Shown: in pieces, positions 17,115 to 25,733 of the stretch | Layout of the letters: each line of letters opens with the position of its first letter | Numbering within the stretch: the stretch's first letter is position 1 | Assembly (NCBI RefSeq): GCF_003633685.1 | Contig: NZ_RBKT01000001.1 | Location: 1,178,001-1,242,000, forward strand | Direction: 5' to 3' | Source of the DNA: Micromonospora pisi | Lineage (GTDB): Bacteria; Actinomycetota; Actinomycetes; Mycobacteriales; Micromonosporaceae | Length of the DNA: 64,000 bases | Notes under the pieces: generated by a model | Told to the model about the DNA's origin: nothing | Databases searched by the model: none | What the model saw: the letters and a program-made list of their open reading frames with translations, nothing else | Position numbers and translations under genes: made by a program

Positions 17115-18796
17115 GTGAACACCCCCAACAGAGACCCTTCGCCTTCTACGGCCGCGTATCAACGGAAGACAACCAGGACCCCGAATCGTCACGCGGCTGG
17201 CAGCTCACCCGCGCGCACGCCCTGATCCAGCCACACGGGGGTCACATCGCGGCGGAATTCTTCGACGTGGGCCAAAGCCGATCTCTCCCTTGGCAACGCC
17301 GCACCCAGGCAAGTCTGCTTCTCGCCGCCCTACGCAACCCATCACGCGGTTTCTCGGCGGTCGTCGTCGGAGAACCGCACCGCGCCTTCTACGGCAACCA
17401 GTTCGGACTGACCGTGCCGCTCTTCACCCACTACGGCGTCGAACTGTGGGTACCCGAGATCGGCGGCCCGATCGACCCCGACAACGAAGCCCACGAACTG
17501 GTCATGTCCGTCTTCGGCGGCATGAGCAAGGGCGAACGCAACCGAATCAAACTACGCGTCCGCACCGCCATGGCCGCCCAGACCCTCCTCGAAGGCCGAT
17601 ACCTGGGCGGACGCCCACCCTACGGCTACACCCTGCGCGACCTCGGCCCCCACCCCAACCCAGCCAAGGCCGCCGACGGCAAGCAACTACGCGGCCTCAC
17701 CCCCGACAAGCAGACCGCACCGATCGTCCAGCGGATCTTCACCGAATTCCTCGCCGGCAACGGAATCTTCACCATCGCCGAAGGACTCACCGCCGACCAC
17801 CACCCCTGCCCCTCAGCCCACGACCGCGCCCGCAACCGGCACCGCAGCGGCATCGCCTGGTCCAAAAGCGCCGTCCGCGTCATCCTGACCAACCCCCGCT
17901 ACACCGGCCGGCAAGTATGGAACAAGCAACGCACCGACGAGGTACTCCTCGACGTCGACGACGTCGCCATGGGCCACACCGGTGTCCTCCGCTGGAACCC
18001 GACCAACAAGTGGATCATCTCCAAAGAGATCACCCACGAACCACTCATCGACGACACCACCTTCGAACAGGCCCAGGCCCTCCTACAACGACGCGGCCGA
18101 GGGACAGGTGGCCAGCACGTCAAGCACCGCACCCGAAACCCATACATCTTCCGCGGCAGGATCCACTGCGCCGCCTGCGACCGACGAATGCAAGGCCAGT
18201 ACAACCACGGCGCCGCCTACTACCGCTGCCGGTTCCCCCAGGAATACGCACTCGCCAACCAGATCGAACACCCCCGCAACGTCTACCTCCGCGAAGACAC
18301 CCTCACCGACACGCTCGACACCTGGCTGGCCTCCGCCTTCACCCCACACCACATCGAAAAAACGATCACCGCGATCACCGACGCCCAACCCGCCGAACAC
18401 CCAACCGCCCTCACCACGGCAGCCGAAGCGATCATCGCCGAGTGCGACGCCAAGCTGGAGCGCTACCGCGCCACCCTCGACGCCGGCGCCGACCCCACGG
18501 TCGTCACCGCCTGGATCACCCAGACCCAGGCCGAACGCACCCGCGCCGAAGCCGACCTACACGCACAGACACACACAACACCCAAACGAATGAGCCGCAC
18601 AGAGATCACATCCCTCGTGCAGGCACTCGGCGACATCGTCACCGTGCTACGCGACGCCGACCCCGCCGACAAGGCCGAGGTCTACCGACAACTCGGACTC
18701 CGACTGACCTACTACCCGGAAACAGAAACGGTGCGCACCGAGATTGATCTCAATGCGCACCGTGGGGTATTGGTACGTGTCCGAGGGGGGACTTGA
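17115..18796 (+). pseudogene. Large serine recombinase with frameshifted N-terminus
   Basis: From about 17138 one frame encodes FAFYGRVSTEDNQDP, the catalytic N-terminus of a large serine recombinase (Ser in RVST). The resolvase core, recombinase domain (GGRPPYGYTLRD, AWSKSAVRVILTNPRYTG) and zinc ribbon (CAACDRRM, YYRCRF) follow, then a coiled-coil-like C-terminus, to a stop at 18796. That frame has no start codon between a TGA at 17075 and 17222. The well-placed GTG at 17115 (AGGAG five bases upstream) is in another frame, and one extra base between them would repair the gene. The only intact start in frame, GTG 17267, lacks the catalytic serine. It is therefore probably inactive. Its 3' end overlaps tRNA-Leu. 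Confidence 0.75.
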
Positions 18797-18861
18797 ACCC
18801 CCACGCCCTATACGGGCACTAGCACCTCAAGCTAGCGCGTCTGCCATTCCGCCACCCGGAC
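18778..18861 (-). tRNA. tRNA-Leu (anticodon GAG)
   Basis: An 84-base class II tRNA on the minus strand. The 5' acceptor strand GTCCGGG pairs with CTCGGAC (one G-U) and the discriminator is A. The anticodon arm is CTAGC-TTGAGGT-GCTAG, with GAG reading CUC leucine codons. A long variable arm (TGCCCGTATAGGGCG) and the T arm GGGGGTTCAAGTCCCCC follow. CCA is not encoded. The last 19 bases of the serine recombinase gene lie inside the tRNA 3' end on the opposite strand. Confidence 0.95.
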
Positions 18862-19270
18862 TTACATGTCGTCTCCGCCGTTGACCTTGGTCGGTTTTAC
18901 CTTCCAAGTGCTGCCCGGCGGGCCGCTCGGTGGATTACTGTACACGGCAGAGGTGGATCATGCACAACGCCCACCGGACACCCCTTCTGACCAGGACAAA
19001 CTTCCGATCGGGGCGGCATTCGCCAGCCCTCACGCCTCCCCCACCGACGGACCGAGACGAGAACGCGTACGGACTCGGGCGGGCCGGGACGGCACGCCGC
19101 CCGCCACCCGGCCCGCACCCGTACCCGGCCGGCGGCGTGCGCTCGACAGCGTCGTCCGGCACCTGCGGGAGAGCGTTGTCCGGTACCCGACACGGGTGCT
19201 GGTCGGTCCACCTCCGGTGCCCGGGTCCGGGTGCGGGCCGGGTGGCGAGGTGACCGGTGGGGCGGGCACG
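18862..19270. other. Upstream region of the envelope operon
   Basis: The frame of the next gene stays open backwards to 18866, but this part is Arg/Pro-rich with no domain and no ribosome binding site, so I treat it as non-coding leader. It should contain the promoters of tRNA-Leu (minus) and of the following gene (plus). I could not assign -35/-10 boxes with confidence. Confidence 0.45.
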
Positions 19271-20551
19271 ATGGCGGGCGTGTCCCAGCCCCCGCCCCTA
19301 CCCGCCGTCCGACGTAACGCGCAGGCGCTCTCCGACGCCGGTGACTCCCCCGCCGCCCGCCGGCTGCTCGCCCAGGCGATCGAGGCCGGTCGACCGGCGT
19401 ACGGGGAGGACGACCGGGAGGTGCTCGCCACCGCCCACCTGCTCGCGCGGCTGCACACCCAGGCCGATGACCCGGCTGCTGCCCGGCGGGCGCTGGAGGA
19501 GGCGCTAGCCGCGGGTCTGCGCCGCTGGGGCGACGCCGATCCGCTGCTCCTGGCGATCTCGTTCGATCTGGGCACGGTCGCCGAGGAGTTGGGCAACCGG
19601 CACGAGGCCCGCCGCAACTTCACCCGGGTGGCCACCGCCGGGCCGGCGGCGCTCGGCGAGGACCACTGGACGGTACGGGCGGCGCGCGAGTACCTCGGCG
19701 GCGCTGCTTCGACCGGCAGTGGCGCGAGCGTCGGCGAACCGGTCGCGCCCGTACGCCCGCCGGTGGAGGCGGCCGTCGCACCGCCGCCCGCCCCGGTCCC
19801 GGCTCCCGCGCCGGCCCTGACCTCCGCGCGGTACGAGATGCCACGACCCCAGCCGTTATCGGCGCCACCCGTTTCAACGCCCCCGATATCGGCGCCACCC
19901 GTTTCAGCGCCACCGGTATCGGCGCCCCCCGTGTCAGGCCCGCCGATGGTGTCGAGCGCGGCAGCGGCGGCAGCAGCCGCACCGACCCAGGCTCTGCCGA
20001 CGGTGGCGCCGCCGTCGGCGTACCCGGTGATGCCGAACCAGGTGCTGCCGGCGTACCAGACGATCTCCACGCCGCCTCCGGCGGCGCCGGCGCCCGCCCC
20101 GGCGGCCCGAAGTTACGGCGCGGTGATCGCGGCCGGGATCGCGGCCGCGGCGGCGCTGCTGGCGGCGACCGTGGTGGTGGTCGTGACCCTGCTCGATCAT
20201 CAACCTGCCCAGCCGACCGCTCCTGTCGCCGATCCGACCGGCGGTGCCAGTGGCCGGGCGAACACCGGGCCGGAGGCTGGCGGTGCCCCACCGACCCAGT
20301 TGGCGCTGCGTGACGAGGGTACGGCGGTCACGGTGAGCTGGAACGACCCGAGCGCGGGTACGGTGTCGTTCATCCTGGCCGGTGGCCGCCGTTCGCAGCC
20401 GCTCGGTCCGATGGCGACGATCGACCCGGGCAGTACGAGCTACACGGTCAACGGGTTGAACGCGCGGGTGGACTACTGCTTCACCGTGGTCGCCGTCTAC
20501 TCGACCGAGGTGGTCGCCACGTCGGAACAGGTCTGCACGACGCGCGACTGA
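19271..20551 (+). CDS. TPR-like, single-pass membrane protein with C-terminal FN3 domain
   Basis: A 426-residue protein. Residues 10-140 are helical repeats of the TPR type (NAQALSDAGDSPAARRLLAQ). A low-complexity Pro/Ala/Ser region follows with about six tandem APPVS-type pentads, then a transmembrane helix (AAAALLAATVVVVVTLL) and a C-terminal fibronectin III domain (TAVTVSWNDPSAGTVSF, YCFTVVAVYSTEVVATS). Topology would be cytoplasmic TPR and extracellular FN3. The ATG at 19271 is chosen because coding character starts there. It precedes a second FN3 protein and the MoxR operon on the same strand. Confidence 0.75.
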   Translation: MAGVSQPPPLPAVRRNAQALSDAGDSPAARRLLAQAIEAGRPAYGEDDREVLATAHLLARLHTQADDPAAARRALEEALAAGLRRWGDADPLLLAISFDLGTVAEELGNRHEARRNFTRVATAGPAALGEDHWTVRAAREYLGGAASTGSGASVGEPVAPVRPPVEAAVAPPPAPVPAPAPALTSARYEMPRPQPLSAPPVSTPPISAPPVSAPPVSAPPVSGPPMVSSAAAAAAAAPTQALPTVAPPSAYPVMPNQVLPAYQTISTPPPAAPAPAPAARSYGAVIAAGIAAAAALLAATVVVVVTLLDHQPAQPTAPVADPTGGASGRANTGPEAGGAPPTQLALRDEGTAVTVSWNDPSAGTVSFILAGGRRSQPLGPMATIDPGSTSYTVNGLNARVDYCFTVVAVYSTEVVATSEQVCTTRD

Positions 20552-20584
20552 ACGGGTCGGTACGACGCGCGACTGAACGGGTCG
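20537..20584. repeat. Tandem 23-base duplication at a gene end
   Basis: ACGACGCGCGACTGAACGGG plus TCG occurs at 20537-20559 and again at 20562-20584, two bases apart. The first copy contains the last codons and TGA stop of the TPR/FN3 gene, so the second repeats the stop region in the spacer. It is probably a recent slippage duplication. Confidence 0.9.
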
Positions 20585-20765
20585 CATCGCCCGGACCTGC
20601 GACAACTGTCCGAACCGACAGGACGGTTCGGCCGTGCGCACCGGCTGTGTCCACAGGTCTACCCGGCGGGTTCCCACCTGTATTGACCAGCCCATATGAT
20701 GGCACCCGGTTCCTGGGAGGCGCGCGGTCGTATTCGGCCGCGATCAGTTGGGAAGGCGGCCGGCT

Positions 20766-23444
20766 GTGGTCACCACAGACAACGGCACCACGAGCACCAA
20801 CGAGCCCGGCGACGGCCCGGAGTCGACGACCGGCGGCACGCCGGTCCGGCGCCGGTCCCGGATGCGCGGCGGTCTGGTCACCATCGGCACGGTCGGGGCT
20901 CTCGTCGCGGCGATGGGACTGACCGTGCTCGGGCTCGGCGCGGCGGACAACGCGGTCGCCAGTTACGACGCGAGCGCGTGGTTGTGGAGCGCGGCCCGCA
21001 GTGAGTTGGCGCGGGTCAACGGGATCACCGCCCGGGTGGACACCCGGACGCAGGTGCCCGACGGCCGCAGCCACCCGATGCAGGTGGTGCAGACCGACCG
21101 GATGCTGGTCCTGCGGGACCTGAGCACGGGTCAGGTCAGCTCTCTGGACCTGGCGACGTTGCAGGTGGTGGCGCGGACGAAGACCACCGCGGGGATCGGC
21201 GTCAACGTCGCCCTGCACGAGGACGCCGCCTTTGTGGTGGACTCGGTGCAGGGACTGGTGCGGCAGCTCGACCCGCGCTCGCTGGTGCCGATCGGTGAGC
21301 CGGTCCGCTTCCCGCCGGGGATCACCGGCGGTTCCTTCGACGGTGAGGGTCGGCTCTGGATCGGGGTGCCGAGCGAGGGCACGGTGTCGGCGATCAGCCC
21401 GGCCACGTTGCCGTCGGCGGCGGCGACCGCCGGTGGGCAGCCCGGCACCGGGCTGGCGCCGAAGGAGGTGCGCAGCCACACGGTCGCCGAACCCAGTCAT
21501 GACCTGGCGCTTTCCACCCTGGACAACGGGGTGGCGGTGCTCGACCGGACCACGAACGTGTTGACCACGGTCCGCGACGAGGAGCAGCCGAAGACGGTCA
21601 CGTTGACCACGAGCGGGCCGGGGACCCTGCCGGCGCGGACGAACGGTCCCCGGGTGGCGGTGACGGTGCCGGACGACCGGAACGTGTACGTGGTCGGTGA
21701 CGGTGCCGTACAGCAGCAGTTCTCGGTTCCGGGTGTGGGCACGTTGAGTCCGGCGGTCGCCTGGGCGGGCCGGTTCTACTGTGCCGACGAGCAGACCGGG
21801 GCGGTGTACTCGTTCGACGCGGACGGCAAGCAGATCGACAAGATCGAGGTGCCCGGCGCGAACGGCCCGTTGGAGTTGGAGGTGCGTGAGAACCACCTGT
21901 TCATCAACGCGCCGAACTCGGCGAACGCGCAGGTGGTCGACGACAAGAACACGGCCCGGCCGGTGAACAAGTACGCCAACGACATTCTCGGTGGGGATCC
22001 GCCGCCGGCCGCGCCGCCGCCGCCTCCGCCGCCGAAGCCGCTGGTGGGCAAGCCGGGGGCGCCACGGAATGTGACGGCTGCGGCCGGCAACGCCCAGGCC
22101 CGGGTGAGTTGGCGGGCCGCTCCGGCGAACGGCGCGGCGATCACGCGCTACGTGGTGGAGGGTGCCGGCAAGGAGTACCAGGTTGGTGCGAACCAGCGGT
22201 CGTTGGAGATCACCGGCCTGACGAACGGGGAGACGTACCGGTTCTCGGTGCGGGCGGTGAACGCGAAGGGCACCGGGCCGGCGAAGAACAGCAACGCGGT
22301 GGTGCCGACGTCGGAGGTGCCCGACGCACCGGCGAGCGTCACGGCGCAGGAACGGCCGGACGGCACCGTGCTGGTGCGGTGGCCGGCGGCGAACGGCCAG
22401 GGCTACAAGATCACGAAGTACGCGGTGACGGCGATCTCGGCCGGCGCGAGCGCGCAGGCCGGCGAGTCGGCCAAGACCGAGCTGGTCATCCCGGCGGGTG
22501 AACTCGAGTACGGCACCCAGTACGCCTTCCAGGTCGTCGCGGTCAACGAGAAGGGCGCCGGATCGACCCCGTCCCCGGTGAGCAACTCGGTGGTGCCGTT
22601 CGCGAAGCCGAGTGCGCCGACGAGCCTCACCGCGACCACGGTGGCCGGTGAGGCCGGTGCGGTGTCGGTGGTCTGGGCCGACGCGAAGGAGAACGGCCGT
22701 GCGGTGACGAAGTACGTGGTCGCGGCCGGCGGCAGGACGATCGAGGTGGCCGAGCCCCGGGCGAAGCTGACCGGGCTCGGTAACGGTCAGACGGTCGTGG
22801 TGAAGGTGCACGCGGTCAACGAGGCCGGTGCCGGCGCGGACGCGACCGCGACGGCGCGTACGGTGGCGCCGCCTCGGGTGACCGTCACCGGTGGCAGCGC
22901 CGACGCGACCTCGGTCACGGCCAACTTCACCGTGGACGCGGGCGGCGGGAAGGCCACCTGCTCGGTGACGGTGGCCGGGCGGGCGGCGGTCGCCGGTGCC
23001 TGTTCCAGCATCCGGGTCACCGGGCTGGCTCCCGGTACGGCGTACAACTTCACGGTGACGGCGAACAACGCCGCCGGTGCCGGGACGGACACCGGCAGCC
23101 AGTCGACTCCCGCCCTGTACGGGGTCGCGACCTGCAACAACCAGAAGACCACCGACCCGGCCACCAGCACCTACTGCAACACCGACCGGTCCGGCCGCAA
23201 CGGCAACGAGGTCTTCGAGGTGCCCCGGCAGGACAACGACCGGCAGGCCGGTTGGGCCGAGCCCGGGACCCGGCTGCGGACGTACTGCAAGGTGAAGGGC
23301 GACGACGTCGACTCCTACATCTACAACAACCACAAGCGGAGCACCTGGTGGGTGCAGGTGGACTACAACGGGCGCAACTACATCCCGTTCGCCTGGCTGA
23401 ACCTCGAAGGTGGCGTCGACATCAACGTGCTACCGAACTGCTGA
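20766..23444 (+). CDS. Large membrane-anchored fibronectin type III protein
   Basis: An 892-residue protein, probably extracellular. A cytoplasmic N-terminus is followed by a membrane helix (GTVGALVAAMGLTVLGLG, about residues 37-55), a region of about 350 residues with beta-propeller-like repeats, a proline hinge (PPAAPPPPPPPKP) and four FN3 domains (for example ARVSWRAAPANGAAITRYVV). It ends in a Cys-containing SH3-like domain (STWWVQVDYNGRNYIPFAWL). The GTG at 20766 is preferred because GGAAGG lies nine bases upstream; a TTG at 20748 is weaker. It lies just before moxR and is probably co-transcribed with it. A cell-surface binding role is inference. Confidence 0.8.
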   Translation: MVTTDNGTTSTNEPGDGPESTTGGTPVRRRSRMRGGLVTIGTVGALVAAMGLTVLGLGAADNAVASYDASAWLWSAARSELARVNGITARVDTRTQVPDGRSHPMQVVQTDRMLVLRDLSTGQVSSLDLATLQVVARTKTTAGIGVNVALHEDAAFVVDSVQGLVRQLDPRSLVPIGEPVRFPPGITGGSFDGEGRLWIGVPSEGTVSAISPATLPSAAATAGGQPGTGLAPKEVRSHTVAEPSHDLALSTLDNGVAVLDRTTNVLTTVRDEEQPKTVTLTTSGPGTLPARTNGPRVAVTVPDDRNVYVVGDGAVQQQFSVPGVGTLSPAVAWAGRFYCADEQTGAVYSFDADGKQIDKIEVPGANGPLELEVRENHLFINAPNSANAQVVDDKNTARPVNKYANDILGGDPPPAAPPPPPPPKPLVGKPGAPRNVTAAAGNAQARVSWRAAPANGAAITRYVVEGAGKEYQVGANQRSLEITGLTNGETYRFSVRAVNAKGTGPAKNSNAVVPTSEVPDAPASVTAQERPDGTVLVRWPAANGQGYKITKYAVTAISAGASAQAGESAKTELVIPAGELEYGTQYAFQVVAVNEKGAGSTPSPVSNSVVPFAKPSAPTSLTATTVAGEAGAVSVVWADAKENGRAVTKYVVAAGGRTIEVAEPRAKLTGLGNGQTVVVKVHAVNEAGAGADATATARTVAPPRVTVTGGSADATSVTANFTVDAGGGKATCSVTVAGRAAVAGACSSIRVTGLAPGTAYNFTVTANNAAGAGTDTGSQSTPALYGVATCNNQKTTDPATSTYCNTDRSGRNGNEVFEVPRQDNDRQAGWAEPGTRLRTYCKVKGDDVDSYIYNNHKRSTWWVQVDYNGRNYIPFAWLNLEGGVDINVLPNC

Positions 23445-23496
23445 AGCGTGCCGCCGAACCGCTGAACAAGAACAAGAACAAGGAGCACCGCCCGCC

Positions 23497-23523
23497 ATGA
23501 CCAGCCACGAGTCGCGTCGATGA
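23497..23523 (+). CDS. Possible 8-residue leader peptide before moxR
   Basis: ATG at 23497, preceded by AAGGAG, opens a tiny frame MTSHESRR that stops at 23523. Its TGA overlaps the MoxR start (ATG 23520) as ATGA. The strong ribosome binding site belongs to this mini-frame rather than to MoxR directly, so MoxR translation may depend on re-initiation. It could equally be the remnant of a slightly longer MoxR N-terminus. Confidence 0.35.
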   Translation: MTSHESRR

Positions 23524-24515
23524 CCGGCCAGGAGCCGCTCAGCCCGCAGCACGTACAGGGCTTCGCGGCACTGGCCGCCCGGCTCGCCGACGCGGTGAGT
23601 TCGGTGGTGCTGGGCAAGCCGGAGGTGGTCCGGCTGGCACTGACCGCGCTCTTCGCCCAGGGGCACGTGCTGCTGGAGGACGTACCGGGGGTGGGTAAGA
23701 CGACCCTGGCGCGGGCGATCGCGGCGACCGTGCGGGGGCAGTGGCGGCGGATCCAGTTCACGCCGGACCTGCTCCCCTCGGACGTCTCCGGGGTGACGAT
23801 CTTCAACCAGGCGACCCGTGGCTTCGAGTTCCACCCGGGTCCGGTCTTCGCGAACATCGTCATCGCCGACGAGATCAACCGGGCGTCGCCGAAGACCCAG
23901 TCGGCGCTGCTGGAGGTGATGGAGGAGCGGACCGTCACCGTGGACGGCGTACGGCACCCGGTCCCCTCGCCGTTCCTGGTGGTGGCGACGCAGAACCCGG
24001 TCGAGATGGACGGCACCTACCGGTTGCCGGAGGCGCAGCTCGACCGGTTCCTGGTGAAGCTGACGATCGGCTACCCGGACGAGGCGGTCGAGATCGAGGT
24101 GCTGCGCGGGGCGACGGTCCGCTCCCCGGAGGCACTGGAACCGGTCACCGACACCGCCACCGTCGGCGAGATGGTGCGGATGGCGCAGCGGGTGCACATC
24201 GCCGACCCGCTCTACGCGTACGCGGTCCGGTTGGCTGCCGCGACCCGTACCCATCCGCAGGTCCGGGTCGGGGTGAGCCCGCGCGGGGTGATCGCGTTGA
24301 CCCGGGCGGCGTGCGCGTACGCGCTGATCGACGGGCGGGCCTGGATCCAGCCCGAGGATCTGAAGGCGCTGGTCGAACCGGTCTTCGCGCACCGCATCCT
24401 GCTCGCCCCCGACGCCCAGGTACGGGGCCTGACCTCGGCCGAGGTGCTGCGCCAGGCGGTGGCTTCGGTGCCGGTGCCGCTCCCCTCCGGACAGCTTGCC
24501 CGGACCGGAGCCTGA
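23520..24515 (+). CDS. MoxR-family AAA+ ATPase
   Basis: A 331-residue cytoplasmic AAA+ ATPase. Walker A is DVPGVGKTT (K60), Walker B is IVIADEINRASPKTQSALLEVMEE (quoted in two overlapping parts, IVIADEINRAS and SPKTQSALLEVMEE), and sensor 1 is VVATQNPVEMDGTYRLPEAQ. The C-terminal lid follows with RVGVSPRGVIALTRAACAYA. MoxR proteins act as chaperone-like ATPases with von Willebrand or DUF58 partners, and here the DUF58 gene follows 12 bases later. It is the third gene of the envelope operon. Confidence 0.95.
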   Translation: MTGQEPLSPQHVQGFAALAARLADAVSSVVLGKPEVVRLALTALFAQGHVLLEDVPGVGKTTLARAIAATVRGQWRRIQFTPDLLPSDVSGVTIFNQATRGFEFHPGPVFANIVIADEINRASPKTQSALLEVMEERTVTVDGVRHPVPSPFLVVATQNPVEMDGTYRLPEAQLDRFLVKLTIGYPDEAVEIEVLRGATVRSPEALEPVTDTATVGEMVRMAQRVHIADPLYAYAVRLAAATRTHPQVRVGVSPRGVIALTRAACAYALIDGRAWIQPEDLKALVEPVFAHRILLAPDAQVRGLTSAEVLRQAVASVPVPLPSGQLARTGA

Positions 24516-24527
24516 TCCGGCGCCCCC

Positions 24528-25733
24528 ATGAAGATCACTTCCCGTGGCATCGGCCTGCTCGTCGGTGCCGGTCTCCTCCTGCTGCTCGGATTCCGGTTCG
24601 GCTATCCCGAGCTGACCCTGCTCGGCACCGCAGCGGCGATCGCCGTCGGCTGCGCGGTCGGGGTCGCCGCCTGGCGCCCACGGTTGCAGGTGGAACGTCG
24701 AGCCGACCCGGACCGGGTCGGCCGGGGTGAGCCGGCGACGATGGCGCTGACCGTACGCAACGGTGACCGGTTCCGCTCGGCGAACATGATCGCCGAGGAC
24801 CAGTGCGGCAGCCGCCCGGTGCCGGTTCCGCTGCTGCGACTGCGCCCCGGGCGGGACACCACGGTCAGCTACCCGGTGCCGACCCACCGGCGGGGTGTGG
24901 TGCCGGTCGGACCGCTGCGGGTAACCGGACGCGACGCGCTCGGGCTGGTGGTCATGGCCCGGGCACACGGTGAGGTCGCCCAGGTGTGGGTGCATCCCCG
25001 GATCCATCCGCTGAGTGCCGTACCGGCCGGGGTGGCGCGGAGCATGGACGGAAGGATCGACCGGGTGCCGCACGGGTCGATCACCTTCGACTCGTTACGG
25101 GAGTACGTGGTCGGCGACGAACTTCGCCGGGTGCACTGGCGGACCAGTGCCCGGATCGGCGAGCTGATGGTGCGGGAGCATCTCGACACCAGCCTGCCCC
25201 GGCTCGTGGTCGTCCTCGACGACCGGGCCGCCGCACATCCGGTGCTGGTCGACGGGGTGGCGGAGACGTTCGAGTCGGCCTGTGAGGCCGCCGCGTCGGT
25301 GGTCGCCGCGGCCCGCCGGGAGGAGCTGCCGGTCGCCCTGGTGCTGGTCGCCGACCCGGGCGGTGGCGGCGACTTCCTCGACCGGCTCGCCGCCGCCGAG
25401 TTGCGTACCGCCCCGGCGCTCGCCCGCGACGTCTCCGACGGTGACCCGTTCGGGTCCGCCGCGACCGCCGGCCCGGCCGGTGATCCGCTCGGCGCGGTGC
25501 TGAACCGGCTGCGTCAGCAGCGGCTCGGCGACACGTTGGTCTTCCTCACCGGTCCGGGTGCCCGCGACGACCTGGGGCAGCTCGGCGCGCTCCGCCCGGC
25601 GTACCCGTCGGTGCTGGCCGCCGTCTTCGGCGACCTGGTGCCCGCTCCCGGCGAAACCGCCGGGGTACGGGTCCTCGACGTCGCCGACGGCGCCGAGTTC
25701 GCCTCCGAGTGGGACGGGGTACGCCGGTGGTGA
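24528..25733 (+). CDS. DUF58 domain protein
   Basis: A 401-residue protein with two N-terminal membrane helices (residues 5-50), a beta-rich central part and the DUF58 core, including YVVGDELRRVHWRTSARIGE and LMVREHLDTSLPRLVVVLDD. DUF58 has a von Willebrand factor A-like fold and normally works with MoxR. The stop overlaps the next start by four bases (GTGA). Context suggests a MoxR-DUF58-transglutaminase complex at the membrane, as in many actinobacteria; its client is unknown. Confidence 0.92.
   Translation: MKITSRGIGLLVGAGLLLLLGFRFGYPELTLLGTAAAIAVGCAVGVAAWRPRLQVERRADPDRVGRGEPATMALTVRNGDRFRSANMIAEDQCGSRPVPVPLLRLRPGRDTTVSYPVPTHRRGVVPVGPLRVTGRDALGLVVMARAHGEVAQVWVHPRIHPLSAVPAGVARSMDGRIDRVPHGSITFDSLREYVVGDELRRVHWRTSARIGELMVREHLDTSLPRLVVVLDDRAAAHPVLVDGVAETFESACEAAASVVAAARREELPVALVLVADPGGGGDFLDRLAAAELRTAPALARDVSDGDPFGSAATAGPAGDPLGAVLNRLRQQRLGDTLVFLTGPGARDDLGQLGALRPAYPSVLAAVFGDLVPAPGETAGVRVLDVADGAEFASEWDGVRRW

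Noticed and set aside
18778-18861. A second copy of the tRNA-Leu 3' end as the partner attachment site
   Set aside because: I looked for another occurrence of the 3' arm in the window and found none, so the element's other border cannot be placed here.
19855-19945. Short regular repeats as a CRISPR-like array
   Set aside because: The repeats are 15-18 bases, lack spacers and encode the APPVS pentads of a proline-rich linker in frame. No CRISPR array or cas gene was seen anywhere.
20481-23333. A 950-codon open frame on the strand opposite the FN3 protein
   Set aside because: It mirrors the GC-rich codon structure of the real gene; the product is His/Arg/Gly-rich without domains. The same applies to long antisense frames over 25.5-27.8 kb and 51.7-54.8 kb.
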